Assembly: GCF_027924605.1 (NCBI RefSeq)
Contig: NZ_AP027042.1
Span: 4,813,524 to 4,877,523 of the forward strand
Reading direction: 5' to 3'
DNA length: 64,000 nucleotides
Source: Dyella sp. GSA-30
GTDB taxonomy: Bacteria; Pseudomonadota; Gammaproteobacteria; Xanthomonadales; Rhodanobacteraceae
The notes under the pieces were generated by a model that worked only from the letters and a program-made list of their open reading frames with translations, ran no database searches and was not told the DNA's origin. This document shows, one piece after another, positions 47,221 through 55,733 of this stretch (position 1 is the first letter of the stretch; each line of letters begins with the position of its first letter). Both the position numbers and the translations under genes were made by a program.

Positions 47221-48177
47221 ATGAACCCTAACTTCCTTGATTTCGAACAACCCATAGCCGAGCTGGACGCGAAGATCGAAGAGCTTCGTCACGCCAGCCA
47301 CGGACAGGCGTTCAACATCGAGGAAGAGGTCGGCCGGCTGCGCGAAAAGCTCAAGACCAAGACCGCCGATATCTTCCGCAACCTGACGCCCTGGCAGATC
47401 ACCCAGCTGTCGCGTCACCCGGGCCGTCCCTACACGCTCGACTACATCGGCGTGATCTGCGAGGAATTCCACGAACTGGCCGGCGACCGCGCCTATGCGG
47501 ACGACGCGGCGATCGTCGGCGGCCTGGGTCGCATCAACGGCCGTCCGGTGATGATCATCGGCCATCAGAAAGCCCGCGATACCAAGGGTAAGGTGCGCCG
47601 CAATTTCGGCATGCCGCGTCCCGAGGGCTATCGCAAGGCGCTGCGCCTGATGAAGATGGCCGAACGTTTCGGCCTGCCCCTGCTGACCCTGATCGACACC
47701 CCCGGCGCCTACCCCGGCGTGGGCGCGGAAGAGCGCGGCCAGAGCGAGGCAATCGCACGCAATCTGCTGGAAATGTCCGAGCTGAAGGTGCCGATCATCT
47801 GCACCGTCATCGGCGAAGGCGGCTCGGGCGGCGCGCTGGCGATCGGCGTGGGCGACCGTACGGTCATGCTGCAGTACTCGACCTATTCAGTCATCTCGCC
47901 CGAAGGCTGCGCGTCCATCCTGTGGAAGAGCGCCGATAAGGCCAAGGATGCCGCCGAAGCGCTGGGCCTGACCGCCCCGCGCCTGCTCGAACTCGGCCTG
48001 GTCGACAAGGTCGTACGCGAACCGCTCGGCGGCGCCCATCGCAACCCGCAGTCGATGGCGGTACGCCTGAAGGCCGTGCTGATGAACCAGCTCGACGAGC
48101 TGGAAGCCATGCCGGTGAAGGACCTGCTCGAGCAACGCTACAAGCGCCTGCGCAGTTACGGCGCGTACACCGAGTAA
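47221..48177 (+). CDS. accA: Acetyl-CoA carboxylase carboxyltransferase alpha subunit
   Basis: This 318-residue subunit pairs with AccD to transfer CO2 from biotin to acetyl-CoA. It begins [20 protein letters not shown] and contains the crotonase-like core ([20 protein letters not shown] and [18 protein letters not shown]). It follows dnaE as in E. coli. Confidence 0.97.
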   Translation: MNPNFLDFEQPIAELDAKIEELRHASHGQAFNIEEEVGRLREKLKTKTADIFRNLTPWQITQLSRHPGRPYTLDYIGVICEEFHELAGDRAYADDAAIVGGLGRINGRPVMIIGHQKARDTKGKVRRNFGMPRPEGYRKALRLMKMAERFGLPLLTLIDTPGAYPGVGAEERGQSEAIARNLLEMSELKVPIICTVIGEGGSGGALAIGVGDRTVMLQYSTYSVISPEGCASILWKSADKAKDAAEALGLTAPRLLELGLVDKVVREPLGGAHRNPQSMAVRLKAVLMNQLDELEAMPVKDLLEQRYKRLRSYGAYTE

Positions 48178-48181
48178 GACG

Positions 48182-48574
48182 GTGACCGGGGTCCGCGGCC
48201 TCGCTCATATCAATCTGCATGCACCTGCAGCGCTGATCGAACGCGTACGCGAGTTTTATATCGACATCGTCGGTCTGCGGGACGGCCCTCGCCCCGCTTT
48301 CCGGTCCAAGGGTTATTGGCTCTATGCGGGCGATACCGATGTGCTGCACCTGAGTGTCTATTCGGGTGATGAGGGACCCCACACCACCGGGTGGATCGAT
48401 CACATCGCCTTCAGCTGCAGCGACCTTGCCGGAACCTGCCACCGTCTCGATCACGCGGGCATTCCCTACCGGCTCGACACAGTCGCTTCGCTGAACCAGA
48501 TGCAGCTGTTCGTGCGCGACCCGGCCGACATCGTCGTCGAACTGAATTTCCCCATCGACTTGTACAAAGGCTGA
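48182..48574 (+). CDS. VOC/glyoxalase-family protein
   Basis: This 130-residue protein has the paired beta-alpha-beta-beta-beta modules of the vicinal-oxygen-chelate fold. Possible metal ligands are His9 (GLAHINLH), a His in GWIDHIAFSC and a late Glu (DIVVELNF). It begins with GTG 4 bases after accA. The reaction is unknown; dioxygenase, glyoxalase or resistance roles all occur in the family. Confidence 0.72.
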   Translation: MTGVRGLAHINLHAPAALIERVREFYIDIVGLRDGPRPAFRSKGYWLYAGDTDVLHLSVYSGDEGPHTTGWIDHIAFSCSDLAGTCHRLDHAGIPYRLDTVASLNQMQLFVRDPADIVVELNFPIDLYKG

Positions 48575-48621
48575 TCACAAGTCGCGCTACCATCGTCGCC
48601 AATGTCATCGGATGAACGATC

Positions 48622-49377
48622 ATGGCCAACGAACACGCCACCAAGCTCGCCGTACTGATCGACGCGGATAACGCGCAGCCGGCGATTGCCGACGGCTTGC
48701 TGGCCGAGGTGGCCAAGTACGGCACCGCGCACGTAAAGCGTGCGTATGGCGACTGGACCAGCAATCATCTCAAGGGCTGGAAAGAGCAGTTGTTGACGCA
48801 ATCGATCCAGCCGATCCAGCAATTCGGTTACACCAGCGGCAAGAACGCGACCGATTCGGCGATGATCATCGATGCGATGGACTTGCTCTACTCGGGCCGT
48901 TTCGACGGTTTCTGCATCGTCTCCAGCGACAGCGACTTCACCCGGCTGGCCGCGCGCATCCGCGAATCCGGCTTGATCGTCTATGGCTTCGGCGAGCGCA
49001 AGACACCCGATCCGTTCGTCGCCGCCTGCGACAAGTTCATCTACACCGAAATCCTGATTGCCAAGCCCGACGAAGAGCAGCCGCTGAAGCCGCGCACGGC
49101 GGCGGAGCTCAAACGCGACGGCAACCTGGTCAACCTGCTACGCAACGCGGTCGATGCGGCATCGGACGATGACGGCTGGGCAGGCCTGGGCGGCGTCGGC
49201 TCGATCATTACCAAGCAACGCCCGAACTTCGACTCGCGCAGCTATGGCTACGGCAAGCTCAGCGAACTCATCACGGCGACTACGTTGTTCGAGATGGATC
49301 GCCGCAGCCCGGGCGACGGCCGTCCGAAAGTCATCTACGTGCGCAACAAGACCAAAGCCGCCAAGCCCGACGCGTGA
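48622..49377 (+). CDS. NYN-domain nuclease with C-terminal OST-HTH/LOTUS-like domain
   Basis: This 251-residue protein has an N-terminal PIN-like NYN domain with acidic residues in LIDADNAQP, DSAMIIDAMDLL and CIVSSDSDFTRLAARIRE. A C-terminal winged-helix segment (about residues 160-240, with WAGLGGVGSIITKQRP and YGYGKLSELI) resembles OST-HTH. Such proteins are thought to cut or bind RNA. It lies between accA and tilS, and its stop overlaps the tilS GTG start. Confidence 0.83.
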   Translation: MANEHATKLAVLIDADNAQPAIADGLLAEVAKYGTAHVKRAYGDWTSNHLKGWKEQLLTQSIQPIQQFGYTSGKNATDSAMIIDAMDLLYSGRFDGFCIVSSDSDFTRLAARIRESGLIVYGFGERKTPDPFVAACDKFIYTEILIAKPDEEQPLKPRTAAELKRDGNLVNLLRNAVDAASDDDGWAGLGGVGSIITKQRPNFDSRSYGYGKLSELITATTLFEMDRRSPGDGRPKVIYVRNKTKAAKPDA

Positions 49378-50672
49378 GCCCGACCGATCTATCCGCCACA
49401 TTGCGCGCGGCGCTGGCAGCGCATCCTGAAGGCGAACTCTGCGTCGCATTCAGCGGCGGCCCCGATTCGACCGCGCTGCTGCACGCGTTGGCGCAATTGC
49501 CCGAAGCGCGCAAGCGCGGCTTGCGCGCACTGCATGTCGACCACGCATTGCATCCCCAAAGCGCGCACTGGGCGATGCAGTGCGAAGCCATTTGCAATGC
49601 ATGGCAGGTCGAGCTGCGCATCGTGAAGGTGCACGTCGAGCGTGCATCGGGCGACGGCATCGAGGCCGCCGCGCGCAAGGCGCGTTATGCCGTCCTCGCC
49701 GAGGCGCTGCGCGAGGGCGAGCGCCTGCTGCTTGGCCATCACCGCGACGATCAGATCGAAACCGTATTGCTCAAGCTGCTGCGCGGAGCCGGGCCGGAAG
49801 GACTGGGCGGCATGCGTGCGCAGCGCGAACTCGGTCGCGGCATCTTGTGGCGTCCGCTGCTGGACCTGCCGCGCAAGACCCTGCTCGACTACGCTGTCGC
49901 ACATGGGCTTGGTTTCATCACCGACCCCTCCAACGATGACCGTCGTTATTCACGCAACCGCCTGCGCCACGAGGTGCTGCCGGTGCTTGCCGCGCATTGG
50001 CCGCATGCCGGCGACGCCATCATGCACAGCGCTCGCCTCAGCCGGGCCGCGGCCGATGCGCTGGCTACGCAATGGCAAACCGCGCTGAGCACGCTGCTCG
50101 ATCCGTCGACGCAAAGCCTCGATGCCGATGGATGGAGCCGGCTTGCTCCTGCATTGCGCGAACCCTTGCTCGATCACTGGCTGCACGAACGCGGCTGCAT
50201 CGCGCCCACGACGGCACAGCGCGTGCAGATCGAGCGGCAGATTCATGCGCGCGAAGGCCGGGTACCCTGCATCCACTGGAGCGGCACCGAGTTGCACGTC
50301 TGGAAAGGACGACTTTGGGCACGCCAGCCGCCCCCCTCTTTCGACCCCCAATGGGAGTCGCCCTGGTATGGCGAACCGCTCATCCTGCCCGATGGCGGCC
50401 GGCTGACGCTCTCTTCGCCCGTGGCGCTGTCGCGCCCCCTTACGGTGCGCCTGCGCCGCGGTGGCGAGCGCCTGCGCCCGGTCGGCGACGCGCATACGCG
50501 CGAGCTGCGCGATCTGTTCCAGCAAGCCAATCTGCCGCCCTGGCAGCGGACCGCCTGCCCGTTGATCTACGACGGCGAGACCTTGCTTGCCGTGGCCGAT
50601 CGTTGGTTCGATGCACAGGGCAACACCTTCTTCGAAGCCATCGGCAGCAAACCTTGCTGGCAGCCCGTTTAA
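49374..50672 (+). CDS. tilS: tRNA(Ile)-lysidine synthase
   Basis: This 432-residue enzyme changes C34 of the CAU-anticodon tRNA-Ile to lysidine, so that AUA is read as Ile. The PP-loop motif is intact (VAFSGGPDSTALLHAL), with the downstream GHHRDDQIETVLLKLLRGAG and a C-terminal substrate domain. It starts with GTG in a 4-base overlap with the NYN gene. Confidence 0.95.
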   Translation: MSPTDLSATLRAALAAHPEGELCVAFSGGPDSTALLHALAQLPEARKRGLRALHVDHALHPQSAHWAMQCEAICNAWQVELRIVKVHVERASGDGIEAAARKARYAVLAEALREGERLLLGHHRDDQIETVLLKLLRGAGPEGLGGMRAQRELGRGILWRPLLDLPRKTLLDYAVAHGLGFITDPSNDDRRYSRNRLRHEVLPVLAAHWPHAGDAIMHSARLSRAAADALATQWQTALSTLLDPSTQSLDADGWSRLAPALREPLLDHWLHERGCIAPTTAQRVQIERQIHAREGRVPCIHWSGTELHVWKGRLWARQPPPSFDPQWESPWYGEPLILPDGGRLTLSSPVALSRPLTVRLRRGGERLRPVGDAHTRELRDLFQQANLPPWQRTACPLIYDGETLLAVADRWFDAQGNTFFEAIGSKPCWQPV

Positions 50673-50731
50673 GGCCCGCACCACGCTTTTTCGATTGATT
50701 CCGGCGCGCCTGTGCGCTAGTTTTGCGGCCC

Positions 50732-50989
50732 ATGGCCAAGCCCGCTCCCGCCGCCCCCGAAACCAACACGCCTGCCGATTTCGAGCACTCGCTGGACGAG
50801 CTCGAACAACTGGTCGCGCGGATGGAAGGCGGCGAGATGAGCCTGGACGAATCGCTCTCCTCGTTCGAGCGCGGCATCGGCTTGTATCGCCATTGCCAGC
50901 AGGCCCTGGAAAAGGCCGAACTACGCGTGCGGTTGCTGCTGGACCCCGAAGCCCCCGATCACGCCGAACCGTTTGAACCCGAACTCTAA
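50732..50989 (+). CDS. xseB: Exodeoxyribonuclease VII small subunit
   Basis: This 85-residue protein has the XseB helical hairpin ([20 protein letters not shown] and [20 protein letters not shown]). It partners XseA in single-strand DNA degradation. Its end overlaps ispA by 17 bases. Confidence 0.93.
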   Translation: MAKPAPAAPETNTPADFEHSLDELEQLVARMEGGEMSLDESLSSFERGIGLYRHCQQALEKAELRVRLLLDPEAPDHAEPFEPEL

Positions 50990-51860
50990 GCTTGGCCCGG
51001 CCCTGCAAGCACTGATCCGCCGAGCCGACGAGGCCCTGGCGCAGGCGCTGCCCGCCGAACACCTACCGCCTGAATCGCTCCATCGCGCGATGCGCTACGC
51101 CGTGCTCGGCGGCGGCAAGCGACTGCGCCCCCTGCTGGTCTACGCGGCGGGCGCCGCGCTGGGCGAACACGGCGTGGTACTGGATGCGCCAGCCTGCGCG
51201 GTCGAGCTGATCCACGCCTATTCGCTGGTGCACGACGACCTGCCGGCCATGGACGACGATGCCATGCGACGGGGCCGCCCGACCTGCCATATCGTGTTCG
51301 GCGAAGCGATGGCGATCCTCGCCGGCGATGCCTTGCAGGCGCTGGCGTTCGAGTTGCTCGCACACGACATTCACGCCACCAACGGCATCGAGATGCTGCG
51401 CGTACTTGGCCGCGCCTGCGGTGCCGAAGGCATGGCCGGCGGCCAGGCGCTGGATCTGGCTGCGGTGGGGCGCAAGCTCGAACTGCACGAACTGGAGCAC
51501 ATGCATGCCTGCAAGACCGGCGCGCTGATCCGCGCCTCGGTACGGCTGGGTGCGCTGGCTGCCGGCGCCGACGAGGACACACTCGACGCGCTGGATCGCT
51601 ATGCCCATGCGGTCGGCCTGGCTTTCCAGGTGCGCGACGACATTCTCGACGTGGAAGGCGAATCGGCGGTGATCGGCAAGACCGCCGGCAAGGATGCCGC
51701 GGCTGACAAACCCACCTTCCCATCGATCATCGGGCTCGATGCATCGCGTCATCGGCTGGACGAGTTGATTCATGCCGCTCTCGCCGCCATTAAGCCGTTT
51801 GGCGAACGCGCTGTCCTGCTCGATGAGCTGGCCCGCTACGCCGCCGCCCGCCATCATTAG
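50973..51860 (+). CDS. ispA: Farnesyl diphosphate synthase
   Basis: This 295-residue polyprenyl synthase condenses IPP with DMAPP and GPP. Both Asp-rich motifs are present ([17 protein letters not shown] and [13 protein letters not shown]), plus the GGGKRLRP substrate segment. The start appears to be TTG at 50973 inside xseB, giving tight translational coupling. The usual next gene dxs is not here. Confidence 0.95.
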   Translation: MNPNSKLGPALQALIRRADEALAQALPAEHLPPESLHRAMRYAVLGGGKRLRPLLVYAAGAALGEHGVVLDAPACAVELIHAYSLVHDDLPAMDDDAMRRGRPTCHIVFGEAMAILAGDALQALAFELLAHDIHATNGIEMLRVLGRACGAEGMAGGQALDLAAVGRKLELHELEHMHACKTGALIRASVRLGALAAGADEDTLDALDRYAHAVGLAFQVRDDILDVEGESAVIGKTAGKDAAADKPTFPSIIGLDASRHRLDELIHAALAAIKPFGERAVLLDELARYAAARHH

Positions 51861-51935
51861 CGGAACGCGCCCCTCCCGGTCGTCCCGACCGGCACGTCGA
51901 GCGTTCCCGGTTCAGACGCATAACAGGGTTCCCCG

Positions 51936-52595
51936 ATGAAACAGCGTTATCTCGCCTTTACCCTCGCCGCACTCCTGGCCGGCGTGGGGCCTCTGGCCAC
52001 ACTGCACGCCGACACCGCTGCCGCACTGCCCGATTTCAGCGGTGCCTGGCGCCTGGACGACACCAATAGCGACAACGAGGCCGCCGTCACCAAGCTGTTG
52101 CAGGATGAAAGCCAGAGCGAACAGAACGCCAGCGATCAGCAGGCGCCGGCCGCCACGCCTTCGCCGACCGAGCACGCTGGCCTGCATGGCCGCCGTGGTG
52201 GCGGTGGCCATAAAAAGGACAAGGACGACAAGAAGGCCGACGACGAGCCGGCCAAGCCGCGCGAGTACCCGTTGCCGCCGACATTGAAAACCGATTCGGT
52301 GCTGCTGATCCAACAGGACAGCAAAAGCGTGCAGGTGCGACTGAACAGCGGCGATACCCTGAACGGACGTCTGGACGGCCAGAGTCAACAATCGCTCAAT
52401 GGGGCCGCCATCGTGCGCAGCCACAACGAGGCCGGCAAGCTGATCATGCAGTTTCAGTTCTCCGACGGCTCGACCTTGCAACAGACCTGGGAACTGTCGG
52501 CGGACAAGCATCGCCTGACCGTGTCGGAACAATGGAAGCCGTTCGGCCTGCAGCAGCCGGTGTATTTCAAGCGCAGCTACGTCGGGCTGGGTTGA
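51936..52595 (+). CDS. Exported protein of unknown function
   Basis: This 219-residue protein has a signal peptide (MKQRYLAFTLAALLAGVGPL, cleavage near LHADTAA). It then shows DFSGAWRLDDTNSDN, a low-complexity linker rich in Gln, Pro, His and Lys (a GRRGGGGHKKDKDDKKADDE-like stretch) and a beta-rich C-terminal half (VQVRLNSGDTLNGR, FQFSDGSTLQQTWEL) resembling lipocalin-like or carbohydrate-associated folds. Function is unknown. It ends at a strong terminator. Confidence 0.7.
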   Translation: MKQRYLAFTLAALLAGVGPLATLHADTAAALPDFSGAWRLDDTNSDNEAAVTKLLQDESQSEQNASDQQAPAATPSPTEHAGLHGRRGGGGHKKDKDDKKADDEPAKPREYPLPPTLKTDSVLLIQQDSKSVQVRLNSGDTLNGRLDGQSQQSLNGAAIVRSHNEAGKLIMQFQFSDGSTLQQTWELSADKHRLTVSEQWKPFGLQQPVYFKRSYVGLG

Positions 52596-52604
52596 TGTTC
52601 CCGT

Positions 52605-52635
52605 AAAAAAAAGGGGACCCTCAGGTCCCCTTTTT
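52605..52635. terminator. Bidirectional intrinsic terminator
   Basis: AAAAAGGGGACC/GGTCCCCTTTTT with a CTCA loop has A- and T-runs on both sides. It serves the exported protein gene on the plus strand and the DUF4870 gene on the minus strand. Confidence 0.9.
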
Positions 52636-52639
52636 CGTG

Positions 52640-53080
52640 TTACTTGATAAACCTCAGCGTAAACGGATACCGATACCGCACGCCTTCGTTAGCCTTTACC
52701 GCGGCAACGATCGTCAGTACCAGCCACGCAATGCCGACGATGAAACCGACCGGTCCGGCGATAAAGATGCCGATGCCGAAGGTGATCACGGTCAGGATCA
52801 ACAACACCACGCAGATGATCGCCACGGTGATATTGAAGTTCAGTGCTTCCTTGGCCTGATCGTTGACGAAGGGCATCGTGTCTTTCTTGATCAGCCAGAT
52901 GATCAGCGGGCCGATAAAGCAGCCCCAGCCAAACCACGGGCCGGTAAGAATGCAGCCTGCCAATGCCGACAGATGGGCGAACAAGGCCCACTGCCTTTCC
53001 TCGCTGCTGGGGACAGCCGCGTCCTCGACGATGGGACCTTGCGACGGCGGCGGTACGGCGGACTCGGGTGGGACGCTCAT
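52640..53080 (-). CDS. DUF4870 (Tic20-like) membrane protein
   Basis: This 146-residue protein has a short Pro-rich N-terminus and three predicted helices, with the DUF4870 pattern (WALFAHLSALAG, GPLIIWLIKKDT, FVNDQAKEALNFNI). The start at 53080 follows AGGAG; an upstream start at 53134 is less likely. Function is unknown. Confidence 0.85.
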   Translation of the reverse strand: MSVPPESAVPPPSQGPIVEDAAVPSSEERQWALFAHLSALAGCILTGPWFGWGCFIGPLIIWLIKKDTMPFVNDQAKEALNFNITVAIICVVLLILTVITFGIGIFIAGPVGFIVGIAWLVLTIVAAVKANEGVRYRYPFTLRFIK

Positions 53081-53188
53081 GCCAATCTCCTGGCTTCTCA
53101 GCCATGCTTGCCGGTGTAGGGCAGATGCTAGCAAGCGACTCGCAGGTTTTTAATAGCTCTTCCGGCACCTCGCCGCCCGTTCACTGGC

Positions 53189-54556
53189 CTACTCGCCGGC
53201 GATCGTCATCCGCTCCAGCAGGATCGAACCGGTAAGCAAGTGTGAACGCGGGTCCACGTCGTTACCGACCGCAACGATGTTGGCATACATATCGCGCAGG
53301 TTGGCCGCGATGGTGATTTCCTCGACCGGATAGACGATCTGGCCGTTTTCGACCCAGAAACCGGACGCGCCACGCGAATAATCGCCGGTAACGGTCGACA
53401 CGCCCTGCCCCATCACTTCGGTGACCAGCAGGCCGGTGCCCAGACGCTTGAGCATCCCGGCAAAATCGTCGCCCGCACCGCCGGCATGACCCGGCTGCAC
53501 GATCAGGTTGTGAATGCCGCCAGCATTGCCGGTCGAACTCAGGCCCAGCTTGCGCGCCGAATAGCTGCCCAGCACATAGCGCTGCAGCACGCCGTTCTCG
53601 ATCAGGCTGCTATCGACGGTGGTCACGCCCTCGGCGTCGAAGGCCGCCGAGCCGTGGCCGCCGCGCAAATGGGGCCGCTCGACGATCGTCATCCAGGACG
53701 GCATCACCTGTTTGCCGGCGTGATCGAGCAGGAAGCTGGCCCGGCGATACAGCGAGCCGCCACTGATCGCCGCGATCAAATGACCGATCAGGCCACGCGC
53801 CACTTCCGGCGCAAACAGCACCGGGCATTGACGCGTCGACAAACGTTGCGCGTTGAGCCGAGCGAGCGTGCGCTCGGCGGCCATGTCGCCCAACGATTGC
53901 GCGCTGGCGAAATGCTTGGCCGAACGCTGAGTGTCGTACCAGTAGTCGCGTTGCATGCCGTCGTCGGTCCCTGCGATCAGGGCCACCGAGAGGGAATGGC
54001 GCGTGCCACGCTCGCGTCCGACAAAACCGTGTGAATTGGCGTAGACAGACAGGCTCTGGCCCATCTGCACGCTGGCACCGTCAGAGTTGGTGATGCCGGC
54101 ATGCGCGCGGCCGGCTGCTTCGATCTCGATGCCTAAGGCAATCGCCTCGGGCGTATCCACGTCCCAGGGATGCCACAGATCCAGCTCGGGGAAGGCATGC
54201 GCCATGCGGGAAGCGTCCGCCAGCCCGGCGGCCGGATCTTCCTCGGTGTAGCGCGCGATCGCGCAGGCCTGGTCAAGTGTGGCCTGAATCGAATCCGGGT
54301 TCAGGTCGGCGGTGCTGGCCGAGCCTTTGCGCTGGCCGAAATACACGGTGAGGCCAAAACCCCGGTCGCGGGTATGCTCGACCGTCTCCACCTCGCCCAG
54401 GCGCACATTCACGCTCAGGCCCACGTCAATATTCGCGGCGACCTCCGCCTGGCTGGCACCGGCCGCCCGCGCCCGCCGGATCACGTCCTCGGCCAGTTCG
54501 GCCAGACGGTCCAGTTCCTGGGGGCTGCGGTCCTGCGGATGGGCAAGCTGGGTCAC
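53189..54556 (-). CDS. pmbA: TldE/PmbA subunit of the TldD-TldE protease
   Basis: This 455-residue protein is the non-zinc partner of the TldD/E heterodimer that matures microcins and degrades unfolded peptides, and contributes to CcdA turnover in E. coli. The N-terminal A-subunit domain (RDRGFGLTVYFGQRKGSAST) and C-terminal beta-rich domain (GTGLLVTEVMGQGVSTVTGD, then YSRGASGFWVENG) are present, with no HExxH, as expected. Its partner tldD lies 3 kb away. It is divergent from the DUF1653-darP pair. Confidence 0.94.
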   Translation of the reverse strand: MTQLAHPQDRSPQELDRLAELAEDVIRRARAAGASQAEVAANIDVGLSVNVRLGEVETVEHTRDRGFGLTVYFGQRKGSASTADLNPDSIQATLDQACAIARYTEEDPAAGLADASRMAHAFPELDLWHPWDVDTPEAIALGIEIEAAGRAHAGITNSDGASVQMGQSLSVYANSHGFVGRERGTRHSLSVALIAGTDDGMQRDYWYDTQRSAKHFASAQSLGDMAAERTLARLNAQRLSTRQCPVLFAPEVARGLIGHLIAAISGGSLYRRASFLLDHAGKQVMPSWMTIVERPHLRGGHGSAAFDAEGVTTVDSSLIENGVLQRYVLGSYSARKLGLSSTGNAGGIHNLIVQPGHAGGAGDDFAGMLKRLGTGLLVTEVMGQGVSTVTGDYSRGASGFWVENGQIVYPVEEITIAANLRDMYANIVAVGNDVDPRSHLLTGSILLERMTIAGE

Positions 54557-54652
54557 GTGCGGGTTCCTTGAGCGTAAACGGCTAGAATAGGCAACTTAAG
54601 CGCCGGTTGTCAGATATGGGGGCAGCCGGCTTCAAAGCAAAGAGCACATTCG

Positions 54653-54913
54653 ATGGCACTCCATCCAGGGATCTACCGCCACTACAAAGGCCAGCACTAT
54701 CGCGTGCTGGGCGTGGCCAGACATAGCGAAACCCAAGAGGAGCTGGTGGTTTACCAGGCGCTCTACGGCGAGTTCGGATTGTGGGTGCGCCCAGCAGCTA
54801 TGTTCATCGAGCAGGTGGAAGTCGATGGCCGCAGCCTGCCGCGCTTTGCTTTCGAACGTGCCGAAGCGGCCCCGGCCGCAACGGCACATGACGATGTCCA
54901 GGAAACACCGTGA
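54653..54913 (+). CDS. DUF1653 domain protein
   Basis: This 86-residue protein has the DUF1653 signature (GIYRHYKGQHYRVLGVARHS and LVVYQALYGEFGLWVRPAAM). The family is small, cytosolic and of unknown function. Its stop overlaps the darP GTG start. A possible -10 (TAGAAT) is at 54583. Confidence 0.85.
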   Translation: MALHPGIYRHYKGQHYRVLGVARHSETQEELVVYQALYGEFGLWVRPAAMFIEQVEVDGRSLPRFAFERAEAAPAATAHDDVQETP

Positions 54914-55473
54914 ACCGCAATTACACTGAAGACCCCGATCACGATTACGGCCCGAGCCGCACGCAGCAGCGTCGCGATGCGCTGGCCGTGCTTGCGCTCG
55001 CCAATCAGCTGATGGAGCTGCCGCCCAGCAAGCTGGCCAGGCTCAACCTGCCCGATGACGTGATGCGCGAGATCGACAACACGCGCCGCATCACCGCGCA
55101 CATCGCACGCAAACGCCAGTTGGCGTTTCTGGCCAAGGTGATGCGTCGCCATGATGACGAAGCGTTCGCCGATGCACGCGCTGCGCTGGGTGAAAACCGG
55201 GAGCGACAGCGGCAGGAAACCGCCGCGATGCATCGCCTCGAAGCCGCGCGCGAGCGTTTATTGAACGATGAGGGCGATACCGCGCTGGGTGAGTTGATCG
55301 CGCAGCATCCGAATGTGGATCGCCAGCATCTGCGTTCGTTGATTCGTCAGGCGCGCACCGAGCGTGATAGCAACAAGCCGCCGCGTGCGTTCCGGGAAAT
55401 CTTTCAGTTGCTGAAGGATCTGGCGGCGCAGGAAGGCGAAGACGACGCACCAGATAACGACGTCGCTCCCTGA
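54910..55473 (+). CDS. darP: Dual-action ribosome maturation protein DarP (YjgA)
   Basis: This 187-residue DUF615 protein takes part in late 50S subunit assembly in E. coli. Segments such as RTQQRRDALAVLALANQLME, ARKRQLAFLAKVMRR and LRSLIRQAR are typical. The start is GTG in a 4-base overlap. It lies opposite pmbA, as in E. coli (pmbA-yjgA). A REP hairpin follows directly. Confidence 0.93.
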   Translation: MNRNYTEDPDHDYGPSRTQQRRDALAVLALANQLMELPPSKLARLNLPDDVMREIDNTRRITAHIARKRQLAFLAKVMRRHDDEAFADARAALGENRERQRQETAAMHRLEAARERLLNDEGDTALGELIAQHPNVDRQHLRSLIRQARTERDSNKPPRAFREIFQLLKDLAAQEGEDDAPDNDVAP

Positions 55474-55476
55474 TCT

Positions 55477-55504
55477 TGTAGGAGCGACTTCAGTCGCTCC
55501 TACA
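55477..55504. repeat. REP hairpin after darP
   Basis: TGTAGGAGCGACT, a TCA loop and AGTCGCTCCTACA form a perfect stem. It is a REP type common in Pseudomonas and Xanthomonadaceae. The stop of the minus-strand small ORF lies in it. Confidence 0.85.
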
Positions 55505-55733
55505 ACGTATCGAACTGCCCACAAAAATCATCCGGCGACACCAGGCAATCATGGCGTCGACACAGCCGGCTTTCGCCGATACTCGCGCCAAATGCCGAAC
55601 TCATGACCGCCAGCCCGGCCACGCTGCGCTCGATCGCTCGCCTGTCGTCCTCACGATATCGACAAGCAGCGCAGCGCGGCACGGGAACTGGCGCCGCGGT
55701 TACGACCCCAACCTCGTTACTGCCCCAAGCCAT
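55500..55733 (-). CDS. Small Cys-rich protein, putative
   Basis: This frame encodes about 77 residues with a cysteine-rich pattern: RCAACRYRE, a middle helix-like segment (ERSVAGLAVMSSAFG), and SRLCRRHDCLVSPDDFCGQF at the end. The Cys/His spacing suggests a small metal-binding domain, but I do not recognise the family. It begins within the last bases of the transporter gene and has no strong ribosome site, so coupling to that gene is possible. It is clearly uncertain. Confidence 0.45.
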   Translation of the reverse strand: MAWGSNEVGVVTAAPVPVPRCAACRYREDDRRAIERSVAGLAVMSSAFGASIGESRLCRRHDCLVSPDDFCGQFDTL

